The position numbers and the translations under genes are program-made. 64,000 nucleotides of DNA from Proteiniphilum sp. (GTDB lineage: Bacteria > Bacteroidota > Bacteroidia > Bacteroidales > Dysgonomonadaceae). Shown piece after piece: positions 51,536 through 61,148 of this stretch. The stretch is from the NCBI GenBank assembly GCA_018433945.1, contig JAHDQF010000016.1, positions 1-64,000 on the forward strand. The letters run 5' to 3'. The notes below the pieces were generated by a model. It was not told the origin of the DNA. It was given only the letters and a program-made list of their open reading frames with translations, and made no database searches. Numbering within the stretch: position 1 is the first letter of the stretch; every line of letters starts with the position of its first letter.

Positions 51536-52573
51536 ATGTCAAAATTGCAAATTCCTGATGGCTATACACCGCTCTTGAATCTCAAGCAGACCGAGATGGG
51601 AATCAAGAGCATCAAGGATTTTTTTCAGATCAATCTCTCATCAGAGCTACGGCTGCGGAGAGTCACAGCCCCACTGTTCGTGGAGAGCGGTACCGGGATC
51701 AATGATGACCTGAACGGTGTGGAACGACCGGTACGTTTTCCCATCAGGGATATGAACGACAAGCATGCCGAAATCGTACATTCGCTGGCCAAATGGAAGC
51801 GGTTGACACTGGCAGAATATGAGATTGAAGAAGGGTTTGGCATCTACACCGATATGAATGCCATCAGGGCTGATGAAGAACTGGATAACCTGCATTCACT
51901 CTATGTGGACCAATGGGATTGGGAACTGGTGATCGGTGAGCAGGATCGTACGGTAGCGTTCCTCAAGAATGTAGTCAGGAGGATCTATGCTGCCATGTTG
52001 CGAACCGAATACCTGGTCTATGAACTCTTTCCCGCCATCACCCCCCAGTTGCCGCCGGAGATCACCTTTGTTCATGCTGAAGAGCTGCTGCAACGCTATC
52101 CCACTCTCGATGCCAAGCAGCGGGAAGATGCCATCACTAAAGCGTTCGGGGCGGTCTTTATCATCGGCATCGGTGCCCCCCTGAGCAACGGTGAACCGCA
52201 CGACGGCCGGGCTCCCGATTATGATGACTGGAGCACGATTGGTGAGGATGGTTACCCCGGACTGAATGGCGATCTGTTGGTATGGAACCCGGTACTGATG
52301 AAATCGGTTGAGCTATCCTCCATGGGGATCCGGGTTGATGCTACTGCACTGGCCTACCAGCTCAAGGTACGCGGCAAGGAGGAACGTCTTTCACTCTACT
52401 TTCACCAACGACTGATGAACAATGAGTTGCCACTATCCATCGGGGGAGGCATTGGTCAGTCGCGCCTTTGCATGTATTATCTCCGCAAGGCGCATATCGG
52501 TGAGATCCAGGCAAGCCTCTGGCCCTGTGAAATGCGCGAGCAGGCTAAAGAACAGGGGGTATTCCTCATCTGA
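51536..52573 (+). CDS. asnA: Aspartate-ammonia ligase
   Basis: This 345-aa enzyme makes asparagine from aspartate, ammonia and ATP and is related to class II aminoacyl-tRNA synthetases. Recognisable pieces are FFQINLSSELRLRRVTAPLFV, GINDDLNGVERPV, KWKRLTLAEY, GIYTDMNAIRADEELDN, DQWDWE and IGGGIGQSRLCMYYL (motif 3 Arg). Its length matches the family. It is transcribed alone and ends at a clear terminator. Confidence 0.96.
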   Translation: MSKLQIPDGYTPLLNLKQTEMGIKSIKDFFQINLSSELRLRRVTAPLFVESGTGINDDLNGVERPVRFPIRDMNDKHAEIVHSLAKWKRLTLAEYEIEEGFGIYTDMNAIRADEELDNLHSLYVDQWDWELVIGEQDRTVAFLKNVVRRIYAAMLRTEYLVYELFPAITPQLPPEITFVHAEELLQRYPTLDAKQREDAITKAFGAVFIIGIGAPLSNGEPHDGRAPDYDDWSTIGEDGYPGLNGDLLVWNPVLMKSVELSSMGIRVDATALAYQLKVRGKEERLSLYFHQRLMNNELPLSIGGGIGQSRLCMYYLRKAHIGEIQASLWPCEMREQAKEQGVFLI

Positions 52574-52600
52574 CGATGCACCCGTAAAAAAGGATTTGAG

Positions 52601-52631
52601 AATCTCTCCCTGTTTGGGAGGGATTTTTCTT
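52601..52631 (+). terminator. Terminator of asnA
   Basis: AATCTCTCCC, loop TGTTT, GGGAGGGATT (one G-U pair), followed by T residues, 28 nt after the stop codon. Confidence 0.85.
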
Positions 52632-52660
52632 TGTATATTGAGAAGGTTTGTCTATTTTCG
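52630..52660 (+). promoter_or_regulatory. Promoter of ung
   Basis: TTTG (52630-52633), a 19-nt spacer and TATTTTCG (52653-52660, one mismatch to TAnnTTTG), immediately behind the asnA terminator. Confidence 0.6.
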
Positions 52661-52683
52661 CAGTGAGTTAATCGCATGATCAT

Positions 52684-53346
52684 ATGGATGTGAAAATAGA
52701 AGAGAGCTGGAAGAGGGTGTTGCAGGATGAGTTTGAGCAGCCCTATTTCGAGCAGCTGACCCGCTTTGTACGTCAGGCTTATCGTACCTCGACCATCTAT
52801 CCCCCGGCAAAATTGATCTTCAGAGCTTTTGACAGCTGCCCCTTTCACCAGGTGAAAGTGGTGATCGTGGGGCAGGATCCCTATCACCAGCCGGGACAGG
52901 CGCATGGTCTCTGCTTCTCGGTCTCTGATGGAGTCTTCTTTCCTCCCTCCCTGCAGAATATATTCAAGGAGCTACAGTCCGACCTGGGCAAACCGGTCCC
53001 CGCTTCGGGTAACCTGGAAAAGTGGGCAGGAGAGGGTGTGCTCCTGCTCAATGCAATCCTCACGGTGCAGGCCAACCGGGCAGGATCACACCAGGGGAAA
53101 GGATGGGAACGGTTTACCGATACGGTCATCCGCCGGCTGGCAGCTGAACGGGAGCACCTGGTCTTTATGCTTTGGGGTGCTTATGCACAACGAAAAGGGG
53201 AAGGGATAGATGCGAATAGGCATCTTCTCCTTAAATCACCACACCCTTCGCCACTCTCTGCCCACCGTGGATTCTTTGGAAACCACCATTTTAGCAAGGC
53301 CAATGCCTATCTGCTGGCTCACGGAAAGCAACCCATCGCGTGGTGA
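52684..53346 (+). CDS. ung: Uracil-DNA glycosylase, family 1
   Basis: 220 aa. The water-activating Asp65 lies in GQDPYHQPGQAHGLCFSV (63-80), and the DNA-intercalating loop is HPSPLSAHRGFFGN. The enzyme removes uracil from DNA to start base-excision repair. Length matches the family. It is convergent with sufB, with 34 nt between the stops. Confidence 0.97.
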   Translation: MDVKIEESWKRVLQDEFEQPYFEQLTRFVRQAYRTSTIYPPAKLIFRAFDSCPFHQVKVVIVGQDPYHQPGQAHGLCFSVSDGVFFPPSLQNIFKELQSDLGKPVPASGNLEKWAGEGVLLLNAILTVQANRAGSHQGKGWERFTDTVIRRLAAEREHLVFMLWGAYAQRKGEGIDANRHLLLKSPHPSPLSAHRGFFGNHHFSKANAYLLAHGKQPIAW

Positions 53347-53380
53347 TCACCATTCCGGTTGATGCAAGAAGATCTTTTGG

Positions 53381-54832
53381 TCATCCCACACTTCCCTCAA
53401 GGGTGATCTGCAGGAGCTTCTGCGCCTCGACTGCAAACTCCATGGGGAGCTTGTTCACCACTTCTTTCACATAACCGTTCACAATCAATCCAATTGCCTC
53501 CTCTTCACCCAACCCCCGTTGGTTACAGTAGAAGATCTGATCTTCGCTGATCTTGGAGGTGGTCGCTTCATGTTCCAGAATGGCAGTCGGGTTCTGGATA
53601 TCGGTATATGGGAAGGTATGGGCTCCACAGTGGTCGGTGAGCAGCAGGCTGTCGCACTGTGAATGGTTGCGGGCATTATCCGCTTTCTTGCTCACTTTCA
53701 CCAGTCCGCGGTAGCTGTTCTGGCTGCTACCTGCCGAGATCCCCTTTGAGACAATGCGGCTACGGGTGTTCTTTCCCAGGTGGATCATCTTGGTACCGGT
53801 ATCGGCCTGTTGGAAGTTGTTGGTCACCGCCACCGAATAGAACTCACCCACCGAGTAGTCGCCAGCAAGGATACAGGAGGGGTACTTCCAGGTGATGGCT
53901 GAGCCGGTCTCCACTTGTGTCCAGGAGATCTTGGAGTGGTTGCCCTTACAGAGTCCCCGTTTGGTGACGAAGTTGTAAACCCCTCCCTTGCCATGTTTGT
54001 CGCCGGGATACCAGTTTTGCACAGTAGAGTATTTCACCTCCGCATTCTCCAGCGCGATGATCTCCACAATGGCAGCATGCAGCTGGTTCTCATCGCGCAT
54101 TGGTGCGGTACACCCCTCCAGGTAGCTTACATAGGATTCATCGTCGGCCACAATCAGGGTACGTTCAAACTGGCCCGTGTTGGCCGTGTTGATACGGAAG
54201 TAGGTAGAGAGCTCCATCGGGCATCGCACTCCTTTGGGAATGTAAACAAAAGAGCCATCGCTGAAGACCGCCGAGTTGAGCGCCGCATAGTAGTTATCCT
54301 TGTAGGGGACCACCGTACCCAAATATTTCTTCACCAGATCGGGGTGATGCTTTACCGCCTCGCTGAATGAACTGAAGATGATCCCCTTTTCTGCAAGCAC
54401 CTCTTTGAAGGTGGTTTTAACGGATACACTGTCCATCACCGCATCCACTGCCACACCGGTGAGCTGTTTCTGCTCTTCCAACGGTATGCCCAGTCGTTCA
54501 AAAGTTTTGAGTAGCTCCGGATCCACTTCGTCGAGGCTCTTGGCCGTTTTACGTTTGGTGGGATCGGCATAATAGATGATATTCTGAAAATCGATGGGAG
54601 GAATTTTCAGGTGCGCCCACTCCGGCTGCTTCATGGTGAGCCAGTGGCGATATGCTTTCAGCCGGAACTCAAGCAGCCACTCCGGTTCCGCTTTCTTTAA
54701 GGAAATCAGCCGGATGACCTCTTCGTTGAGTCCCTTGTCAATCACTTCGGTCACCACATCGGTAGTGAAACCAAATTGATATTCTTGTGTCGTTAAATCG
54801 TTTAATATCTGATCCTGATCCAGTTCTTGCAT
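53381..54832 (-). CDS. sufB: Fe-S cluster assembly scaffold SufB
   Basis: The 483-aa SUF scaffold subunit starts at the ATG at 54832 ([13 protein letters not shown]); the open frame upstream has no similarity. The core shows [59 protein letters not shown] and [11 protein letters not shown]. SufB with SufC and SufD assembles Fe-S clusters. In most Bacteroidota sufB is followed by sufC, sufD and sufS; here it is followed by the convergent ung gene, so the rest of the operon must be elsewhere. Confidence 0.96.
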   Translation of the reverse strand: MQELDQDQILNDLTTQEYQFGFTTDVVTEVIDKGLNEEVIRLISLKKAEPEWLLEFRLKAYRHWLTMKQPEWAHLKIPPIDFQNIIYYADPTKRKTAKSLDEVDPELLKTFERLGIPLEEQKQLTGVAVDAVMDSVSVKTTFKEVLAEKGIIFSSFSEAVKHHPDLVKKYLGTVVPYKDNYYAALNSAVFSDGSFVYIPKGVRCPMELSTYFRINTANTGQFERTLIVADDESYVSYLEGCTAPMRDENQLHAAIVEIIALENAEVKYSTVQNWYPGDKHGKGGVYNFVTKRGLCKGNHSKISWTQVETGSAITWKYPSCILAGDYSVGEFYSVAVTNNFQQADTGTKMIHLGKNTRSRIVSKGISAGSSQNSYRGLVKVSKKADNARNHSQCDSLLLTDHCGAHTFPYTDIQNPTAILEHEATTSKISEDQIFYCNQRGLGEEEAIGLIVNGYVKEVVNKLPMEFAVEAQKLLQITLEGSVG

Positions 54833-55046
54833 AATTATCGTGAAATGTTTGAGGTCGTTGCGACCAGCATGAATAAAGCGGGCGGAAAACTTCCAGCCGA
54901 TATCTGGTAACAACCGTAAGTCTGCTTTTGTTGTAAAAAGGTAGCCCTTTTTCATCAATTTAACCGATCTCCCATGAGGGAACGCAACCAGAACAGTTGG
55001 TTTTTGGCTGATCTTTTTTAAGAGCGGAGAGATCAGCAGAACCGCT

Positions 55047-55907
55047 TTATGGCTCTTTTGTGAAGTAGCGGCTGATGACACTCCCCGGTAACAGCAATTC
55101 CCTGAGCTTGTGGTATGGAATGGTCACATCGATGACACCCATGGCATAGGGTGCGATCTCATACTGGTTATAGGCGTAGTGTATGGCGGTGTCGTTCAAC
55201 CAGAAGTTGTTGTTGGGGACGATATCCTCAATGGTGAAGAACCCTTTTGTCAGCAACGAATCGGGCTCCGTAACGGCATGATCTGCCATCAGCTGAGCCA
55301 CGATGATCTCCGAGAGCGGGCGGTAATATCCCGGCAGGAACAGATCCTCTTCGGTGAGGGTCGTGAGGCTGTTCAGGTCGATATTGGTATAGGTGATCCT
55401 GTGCGATCCATGCGCTCCCCCCTCGTAATCGCTGTATGAGACGCTGTAGCTCAACAGTGAGTCGCTCACGAAGATCAGCTTGTTGCGAATATCCAGCGTA
55501 TACCAGTACCATGCCGGTATCTCTCCGTTCAGCATCGCCTGATCCGCGTAGAAGCTGTTGGAGAGTGAGCGGTACCGCTCACGGTAGTGATCGGTGTAGA
55601 GAGCGACAGCTTCCACTGGTGAGAGGGTGTCATAACGGAGATCGCCGAAGAACGTGCCGGTGAAGATCTGCTGCAGGCGTGCAAGTGAGGATTCATCCCT
55701 GAATCTCACGGGATAGGTGAAGGAGAGGCTCAGCTCGGCGTAGGGCAGGGTGGTGTCGTTCAACGACAGGAGCGGGATCTGCTCATTCACCACCACCGAA
55801 TCGAACACAACTGCGTTCCGGCCTTTGCCGGAACGCTCCTGGCAGGAGCTCACCATCAGGAGTGTGACTGACAGCAGGAGAAAGAGGTTGCATTGTTTGA
55901 TCTGCAT
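55047..55907 (-). CDS. DUF3298/RsiV-like lipoprotein, 286 aa
   Basis: The signal ends with lipobox MVSSC (Cys22). The C-terminal DUF3298 part contains [58 protein letters not shown] and [15 protein letters not shown]. It is a clear paralogue of the protein at 32473-33384 (same order of EEDLF/ESDLF, I(E/R)(D/E)IVPN(N/K)NF, IPY motifs). It is probably in the periplasm or outer membrane. It follows the DUF4831 gene by 8 nt, so they form an operon. Ligand unknown. Confidence 0.85.
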   Translation of the reverse strand: MQIKQCNLFLLLSVTLLMVSSCQERSGKGRNAVVFDSVVVNEQIPLLSLNDTTLPYAELSLSFTYPVRFRDESSLARLQQIFTGTFFGDLRYDTLSPVEAVALYTDHYRERYRSLSNSFYADQAMLNGEIPAWYWYTLDIRNKLIFVSDSLLSYSVSYSDYEGGAHGSHRITYTNIDLNSLTTLTEEDLFLPGYYRPLSEIIVAQLMADHAVTEPDSLLTKGFFTIEDIVPNNNFWLNDTAIHYAYNQYEIAPYAMGVIDVTIPYHKLRELLLPGSVISRYFTKEP

Positions 55908-55915
55908 GAGTGTAG

Positions 55916-56998
55916 TTACTGTATTATCTGTTTGATGGCACCCAGCTCAGGGTAGAAAATAACCTTGATGGGCTGCTTCATATTTTCGAACATTCGTTTA
56001 GCCAGTACCTCTTTCGATCCGTACTGCACCACATCCACCTCTTTCTCCAGGAGCGTCTCGTGTCGGAATTCGATCGTGAGATCTGCCTTCCCGGGGATGT
56101 TGTAAACCAGTCCTCTGCTCAGCTTCTCCTCCAGCTTCTTCAGTTCTCTCTCCGAAAGGTTCATCGCCACCCTGGGTGTCTTGTTCCGCAGCGAGAAGTA
56201 GATTGGTTCTCCCGCCAGGTTGTCGGCATCCACCGGTCCCAACAGTTTCGAGAAGCGTGCAACCACATGCCGGTCAATGTTGGCCGAATCGGGTATCACC
56301 CTGTAACTCACTTTCAGATATTCAACAGCGGTGGTACCGGTGAAGAGTCCGGTCAGCGCCTTCTCCTGCAGGTCGATCTGATCCATCACCACCTTGTAGG
56401 CGGTGCCATCAGGGGGCATGCTCTCCGCTTCCCCGGTGAGAATATCGTTGCGGCTGCGGCGCAGGTCGAGGATCTGACGGGCCACCAGCTCCGCCTGCTT
56501 AGCTGTGGAGCCCGCCATCAACGTCTCCTGTGTGAAGTAACGACGGGGGTTCAGATCGGCTGTTTCACTTGCGGGAAGTTCAACATCATCGTTCCCATCA
56601 CTTCTCTCTCCCTCGCTGTTGACGGCGAGGATCACCCCATCCTCGCGCAGAGTGAGGTAGGGCTCCAATGTCTTGTCCTTGAATTCAATCATATAAGATT
56701 GATCCTTGTCGGCGATACCCTTGTTCACTACGGCCAGATCTTCCAGCGTGTAGAGGGTACGGTCTTCCGTGATCGGATCATTGATGCCGAGGTAGGCCTT
56801 GGCATAGGTGTAGAAGTCTCCGCGCCGGTAGTGGCTCTTCTTGACCAGCAGGGTGATCTCAAATGAGCTCTTAGGGAGCGTGTAAACCACACCGTAGTCG
56901 TTTGCCCTTACGGCATTTACACGGATTGTCTTCTGTGCATACAGACTACTGCCTGTCACCAGCATCATAAGTGAAATAAAAAAGCTTGCTCGTCTCAT
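55916..56998 (-). CDS. DUF4831 family secreted protein, 360 aa
   Basis: The start at 56998 gives a clean signal peptide (MRRASFFISLMMLVTG...LYAQ); a start eight codons upstream is possible. The mature protein (KTIRVNAVRANDYGVVYTLPKS; GEAESMPPDGTAYK near residue 200) matches DUF4831, known in Bacteroidota only as a conserved exported protein. No enzyme motif is seen. It lies 29 nt after pheS and 8 nt before the DUF3298 lipoprotein gene, so it may be co-transcribed with both. Confidence 0.82.
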   Translation of the reverse strand: MRRASFFISLMMLVTGSSLYAQKTIRVNAVRANDYGVVYTLPKSSFEITLLVKKSHYRRGDFYTYAKAYLGINDPITEDRTLYTLEDLAVVNKGIADKDQSYMIEFKDKTLEPYLTLREDGVILAVNSEGERSDGNDDVELPASETADLNPRRYFTQETLMAGSTAKQAELVARQILDLRRSRNDILTGEAESMPPDGTAYKVVMDQIDLQEKALTGLFTGTTAVEYLKVSYRVIPDSANIDRHVVARFSKLLGPVDADNLAGEPIYFSLRNKTPRVAMNLSERELKKLEEKLSRGLVYNIPGKADLTIEFRHETLLEKEVDVVQYGSKEVLAKRMFENMKQPIKVIFYPELGAIKQIIQ

Positions 56999-57027
56999 CT
57001 GGTGTGATCGTTGGTTTCTCATTCAAT

Positions 57028-58047
57028 TCAGTGTGCCGCCCGGAACTGCTCCAGAAAACGAAGATCGTTTTCGGAGAACATCCGCAGATCTTTCACCTGG
57101 TATTTCAGGTTGGTGATCCGCTCAATACCCATCCCCAGTGCATATCCGGTGTATTCTTTGCTGTTGATGCCACAGTTCTCCAGCACGTTGGGATCAACCA
57201 TGCCGCAACCCAGTATCTCCACCCATCCGGTATGCTTGCAGAAAGGACAACCCTCGCCCCCGCAGATGTTACAGGAGATATCCATCTCGGCACTCGGCTC
57301 GGTAAAGGGGAAGTAGGAGGGGCGGAGCCGGATCTTTGTCCCGGCACCGAACATCTCCCGGGCAAAAAAGAGCAGCGCCTGCTTCAGATCGGCAAACGAT
57401 ACATCCTTGTCGATGTAGAGCGCCTCCACCTGGTGAAAGAAACAGTGGGCACGATAGGAGATCGCCTCATTGCGGTAGACCCTACCCGGGCAGATGATCC
57501 GGATGGGAGGATCTGTCTGCTCCATCACCCTTGTCTGTACCGACGAAGTGTGCGTGCGCAACACCACCTGCGGGTCATGCTGGATGAAGAAGGTGTCCTG
57601 CATGTCACGCGCCGGATGGTCGTCGGCGAAGTTGAGCGAGGAGAAGACATGCCAGTCATCCTCCACCTCCGGCCCCTCGGCAATGGTGAACCCCAGTCGT
57701 TTGAAGATGTCACAGATCTCCTCCCGCACAATCGAGAGGGGGTGGCGGGTACCCAGTGCTACCGGGTAGGCTGTCCGTGACAGATCGACAGCCCCTGTGG
57801 AGGTGCCATTCTGCGCGAACTGATTTTTCAACTGTTCTATCCGTTCGGTGGCTGCCTGTTTCAAGGCGTTCATTTTCATGCCTACCGCTCTCTTCTGGTC
57901 AGCCGGGACATCGCGGAACTCATTCATCATGGAAGAGATGATTCCTTTTTTGCCCAGGTATCTGATGCGGAGCGCCTCCACCTCCTCGGCGGTGGAGGCT
58001 GTCAGTTGCTCAATCTCGGTGAGCAGTGCCTCTATCTTTTCTTGCAT
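57028..58047 (-). CDS. pheS: Phenylalanyl-tRNA synthetase alpha subunit
   Basis: 339 aa. An N-terminal coiled coil of about 90 residues binds tRNA. Class II motif 2 (LRTHTSSVQTRVM, about residue 167) and motif 3 (GYALGMGIERITNLKY, about 305) follow. FRPSYFPFTEPSAE-type sequence reads LRPSYFPFTEPSAEMD. The beta-subunit gene pheT is not adjacent. A TAATTTTG box on the minus strand at 58081-58088 is the probable promoter element. Confidence 0.97.
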   Translation of the reverse strand: MQEKIEALLTEIEQLTASTAEEVEALRIRYLGKKGIISSMMNEFRDVPADQKRAVGMKMNALKQAATERIEQLKNQFAQNGTSTGAVDLSRTAYPVALGTRHPLSIVREEICDIFKRLGFTIAEGPEVEDDWHVFSSLNFADDHPARDMQDTFFIQHDPQVVLRTHTSSVQTRVMEQTDPPIRIICPGRVYRNEAISYRAHCFFHQVEALYIDKDVSFADLKQALLFFAREMFGAGTKIRLRPSYFPFTEPSAEMDISCNICGGEGCPFCKHTGWVEILGCGMVDPNVLENCGINSKEYTGYALGMGIERITNLKYQVKDLRMFSENDLRFLEQFRAAH

Positions 58048-58164
58048 ACTGTATCTTCACTTATCAATCTCAAAACAGCACAAAATTACATTATTTCCCG
58101 CTATTTATCCCACTTTTCCGGGAAAGATTTGCCGTGAGGGGATTGATTGCAAGCAGTAAATTTG

Positions 58165-58172
58165 TACATTTG
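58165..58172 (+). promoter_or_regulatory. -7 box of tilS
   Basis: TACATTTG, with ATTG (58142-58145) 19 nt upstream as an imperfect -33 box. The start codon follows 24 nt later. Confidence 0.55.
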
Positions 58173-58195
58173 CCGGGTAAAGAGGAGGAAACTTC

Positions 58196-59515
58196 ATGCT
58201 GGAAACCGTAGGCCGATACATCGAAAAAGAACAATTGCTCACACCGGGCTGCCGGGTCATTGTGGGTGTCAGCGGTGGAGCCGATTCGATGGCGCTGCTC
58301 GACCTGCTCACCCTGCTGGGATATCCATGTGTGGCGGCACATTGCAATTTTCACCTGCGTGGTGAGGAGTCGCTACGGGATGCCAACTTTGTGCAGAGAT
58401 GGTGCAAGAGCATCGATATACCGTTTCTTTCTGTCGATTTTGACACGCGGCAATATGCCGCTGACAGGAAGCTCTCCATCGAAATGGCTGCCCGCGAGTT
58501 GCGTTATGACTGGTTTGAGGAGATCCGTCAGCAACAAGATGCGGAGGCCATTGCCGTGGCGCACCACCGGGATGATTCGGTTGAAACACTCCTGCTCAAC
58601 CTGATACGCGGTACCGGAATCAAGGGATTAACCGGCATCAGCCCAAAGAGAGGGAAGGTGGTACGGCCGCTGCTCTGTGCCTCGCGCTCTGATATTGAGC
58701 AATATATGAATGAACGAGGAGTGCCTGCTGTTTTTGACAGCAGCAACAGCGATGAGCAGATCCTGCGCAATGCGATCAGGCTGCGCCTCATTCCGTTGCT
58801 GGAGGAACTGAACCCCTCCGTGAGAGAGGCTATCCACCGTACCTCGCAACATCTTGCCGAAGCAGCGAAGGTATATGACAATGCCATCAGCCAACAATCG
58901 GCTGCCGTTATTCAAGATAAGCGGATCGATATTGAAGCGTTGAAAAGGTGCCCCTCACCAGCCTCTCTCCTCTTTGAGATCCTCACTCCGCTGGGTTTCA
59001 ACCCATCGGTCATTGGTGACATTGCGGAGCATCTCAACGCCACCCCCGGGAAGTTGTTCCTGGGAGAGCACTACCGGGTGATCAAAGACCGGGATGCCTT
59101 GCTGATTGCTCCTCTTCCCGGTGAAGAGGAGCAACCCTCATACCTCATTGAGCGGTGTGCTACAACGTTGAAAGAGCCCATGAGCATGCAGATCCGGTTG
59201 TTAGATATGCCGGCGACAATTGAAAAGAAGCGATCCATTCTCACTGTCGACCTGGATCTGTTGCGGTTCCCACTGCTTCTACGCCGGTGGCAGCGGGGCG
59301 ACTGGTTCATTCCCTTTGGGATGAAGGGAAAGAAAAAGCTGAGCGACTATTTCACCGATCGCAAGATGAGCCTGCTCGACAAAGAGGAGGTATGGGTATT
59401 GCTCTCGGGTGAGGATCTGGTATGGGTTGTGGGGGAACGGCCCGATGACCGCTTTCGGGTCACCGACAAGACCAGGAAGCTCTTTCAGATCAGATTGGAT
59501 TCCGAAAAAGCCTGA
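58196..59515 (+). CDS. tilS: tRNA(Ile)-lysidine synthase
   Basis: 439 aa. The ATP pyrophosphatase P-loop SGGADS is at residues 26-31. NFHLRGEESLRDANFV (about 53-68) and AHHRDDSVETLLLNLIRGTGIKGL (about 122-145) are N-type ATPase signature regions. The C-terminal TilS domain contains GDWFIPFGMKGKKKLSDYFTD. It modifies C34 of tRNA-Ile(CAU) to lysidine, which is essential for decoding AUA. Divergent from pheS. Confidence 0.95.
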   Translation: MLETVGRYIEKEQLLTPGCRVIVGVSGGADSMALLDLLTLLGYPCVAAHCNFHLRGEESLRDANFVQRWCKSIDIPFLSVDFDTRQYAADRKLSIEMAARELRYDWFEEIRQQQDAEAIAVAHHRDDSVETLLLNLIRGTGIKGLTGISPKRGKVVRPLLCASRSDIEQYMNERGVPAVFDSSNSDEQILRNAIRLRLIPLLEELNPSVREAIHRTSQHLAEAAKVYDNAISQQSAAVIQDKRIDIEALKRCPSPASLLFEILTPLGFNPSVIGDIAEHLNATPGKLFLGEHYRVIKDRDALLIAPLPGEEEQPSYLIERCATTLKEPMSMQIRLLDMPATIEKKRSILTVDLDLLRFPLLLRRWQRGDWFIPFGMKGKKKLSDYFTDRKMSLLDKEEVWVLLSGEDLVWVVGERPDDRFRVTDKTRKLFQIRLDSEKA

Positions 59516-59634
59516 CAAGCTGATCTGTTGAAAAGTTTTTTGCTTGTCATGCAACTTTTTTGCCGTTATTTCATCTTATGAATAGAACCCAAACCATGCT
59601 TTTGTTGTTAAAAAAGATATATTAAACCAGAGAG

Positions 59635-59772
59635 ATGAAAACCAATACAATCAAAAACCTTGTGATGCTGGGCGCCTTTGCCGGTTTTACCTTCTATATT
59701 TCACGCTATTACAGGCAAAGGAAACAAAGAGAGCGAGAATTGCGCGAGACCCTCCATTTTCAGCTCTTCTGA
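59635..59772 (+). CDS. Small membrane protein, 45 aa
   Basis: An ATG (preceded by AGAGAG) opens 45 codons: a short Lys/Asn start, one predicted membrane helix (LVMLGAFAGFTFYI, residues about 9-22), then a very basic tail (RYYRQRKQRERELRE). The layout is typical of real small bacterial membrane proteins, and the gene fits exactly between tilS and serS on the same strand. I recognise no family. Confidence 0.55.
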   Translation: MKTNTIKNLVMLGAFAGFTFYISRYYRQRKQRERELRETLHFQLF

Positions 59773-59876
59773 TCTCACTTTGCACCTTTCGGAAGTTATT
59801 TTCCGGTACGACTGTTTTGATGCCCCTATTTTTTATATCTTTGCTCACTGAAAAAAACAGTTGAACAAAACTAGCT

Positions 59877-61148
59877 ATGCTCACACTCAAGGTAATCAGA
59901 GAAAAAAGGGAAGAGGTGTTGCAGCGCCTTATGTGCAAACATTTCGATGGGAGTGTGGTGATTGACGAAATCATTGCACAGGATGATCTGCGGCGCAGCA
60001 CCCAGACCGCACTCGACACGCTGCTGAATGAAGTGAATACCCTCTCTCGCTCTATCGGTGCATTGATGAAAGAGGGCAGGAAAGAGGAGGCTACCGAAGC
60101 ACGTGCCCGGGTGAACAAGCTTAAAGAATCGGCCAAAGAGCTTGAAGAGACCCTGCATGCTGCAGAGGAAAAGATTCAAAACTTGTTGGTTACCATTCCC
60201 AATCTGCCTCATCGGTCGGTGCCACAAGGCAAAGGTGCGGAAGACAACCTGGTGGAAAGGAGAGGGGGCGAGCAACCTCAGCTGCCCGAGGGGGCCTTGC
60301 CTCACTGGGAGCTGGCGAAGAGATATGACCTGATCGATTTTGAGCTGGGTGTGAAGATCACAGGTGCCGGCTTTCCTGTGTACAAAGGGAAAGGAGCCCG
60401 TCTGCAGCGCTCCCTGATCAATTTCTTCCTAGACAGTGCCCGCGATGCGGGTTACCTGGAGGTGCAACCTCCCTATATGGTGAACAGTGACGCTGCTTTT
60501 GGTACGGGACAACTGCCGGACAAGGAGGGACAGATGTATCATGTGGGGCTCGATGACCTCTACCTGATACCCACCGCCGAGGTGCCGGTGACCAACATCT
60601 ATCGTGATGTGATTCTCGATGAGAAGGAACTGCCGGTCAGGAACACCGCCTACTCTGCCTGCTTCCGCCGCGAGGCGGGATCATATGGTAAAGATGTGAG
60701 GGGATTGAACCGGCTGCACCAGTTCGATAAGGTGGAGATCGTCTGCATCGATAAACCGGAACACTCCTATGATCGGCTCGAAGAGATGGTGGCCTATGTG
60801 CAGACGCTGGTGGAACAACTGAAGCTGCCTTGGCGCATCCTGCGCCTCTGCGGCGGTGACATGAGCTTCACCTCTGCACTCACGTTCGACTTTGAAGTCT
60901 TCTCGGCTGCTCAGCAACGCTGGCTGGAAGTGAGCTCGGTATCCAACTTCGAGAGCTACCAGGCCAACCGTCTTCGATGCCGTTATCGCGATGCGGAGCG
61001 GAAAACACAGCTTTGCCATACCCTCAACGGCAGTGCACTGGCCCTTCCCCGCATCATGGCAGCCCTGCTGGAGAATAACCAGACAGCCGATGGCATCCGC
61101 ATCCCGGAGGTGCTGGTGCCTTATTGTGGATTTGATGCAATCAGCTAA
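59877..61148 (+). CDS. serS: Seryl-tRNA synthetase
   Basis: 423 aa. The N-terminal antiparallel coiled coil (about 1-110) holds the long arm of tRNA-Ser. The class II core shows TAEVPVTNIYRD (serine site, near 238), FRREAGSYGKDVRGLNRLHQF (motif 2, with nothing longer quoted) and NGSALALPRIMAALLEN (motif 3). A TATCTTTG box lies at 59836-59843. The 3' end overlaps the convergent cinA gene by 8 nt. Confidence 0.97.
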   Translation: MLTLKVIREKREEVLQRLMCKHFDGSVVIDEIIAQDDLRRSTQTALDTLLNEVNTLSRSIGALMKEGRKEEATEARARVNKLKESAKELEETLHAAEEKIQNLLVTIPNLPHRSVPQGKGAEDNLVERRGGEQPQLPEGALPHWELAKRYDLIDFELGVKITGAGFPVYKGKGARLQRSLINFFLDSARDAGYLEVQPPYMVNSDAAFGTGQLPDKEGQMYHVGLDDLYLIPTAEVPVTNIYRDVILDEKELPVRNTAYSACFRREAGSYGKDVRGLNRLHQFDKVEIVCIDKPEHSYDRLEEMVAYVQTLVEQLKLPWRILRLCGGDMSFTSALTFDFEVFSAAQQRWLEVSSVSNFESYQANRLRCRYRDAERKTQLCHTLNGSALALPRIMAALLENNQTADGIRIPEVLVPYCGFDAIS

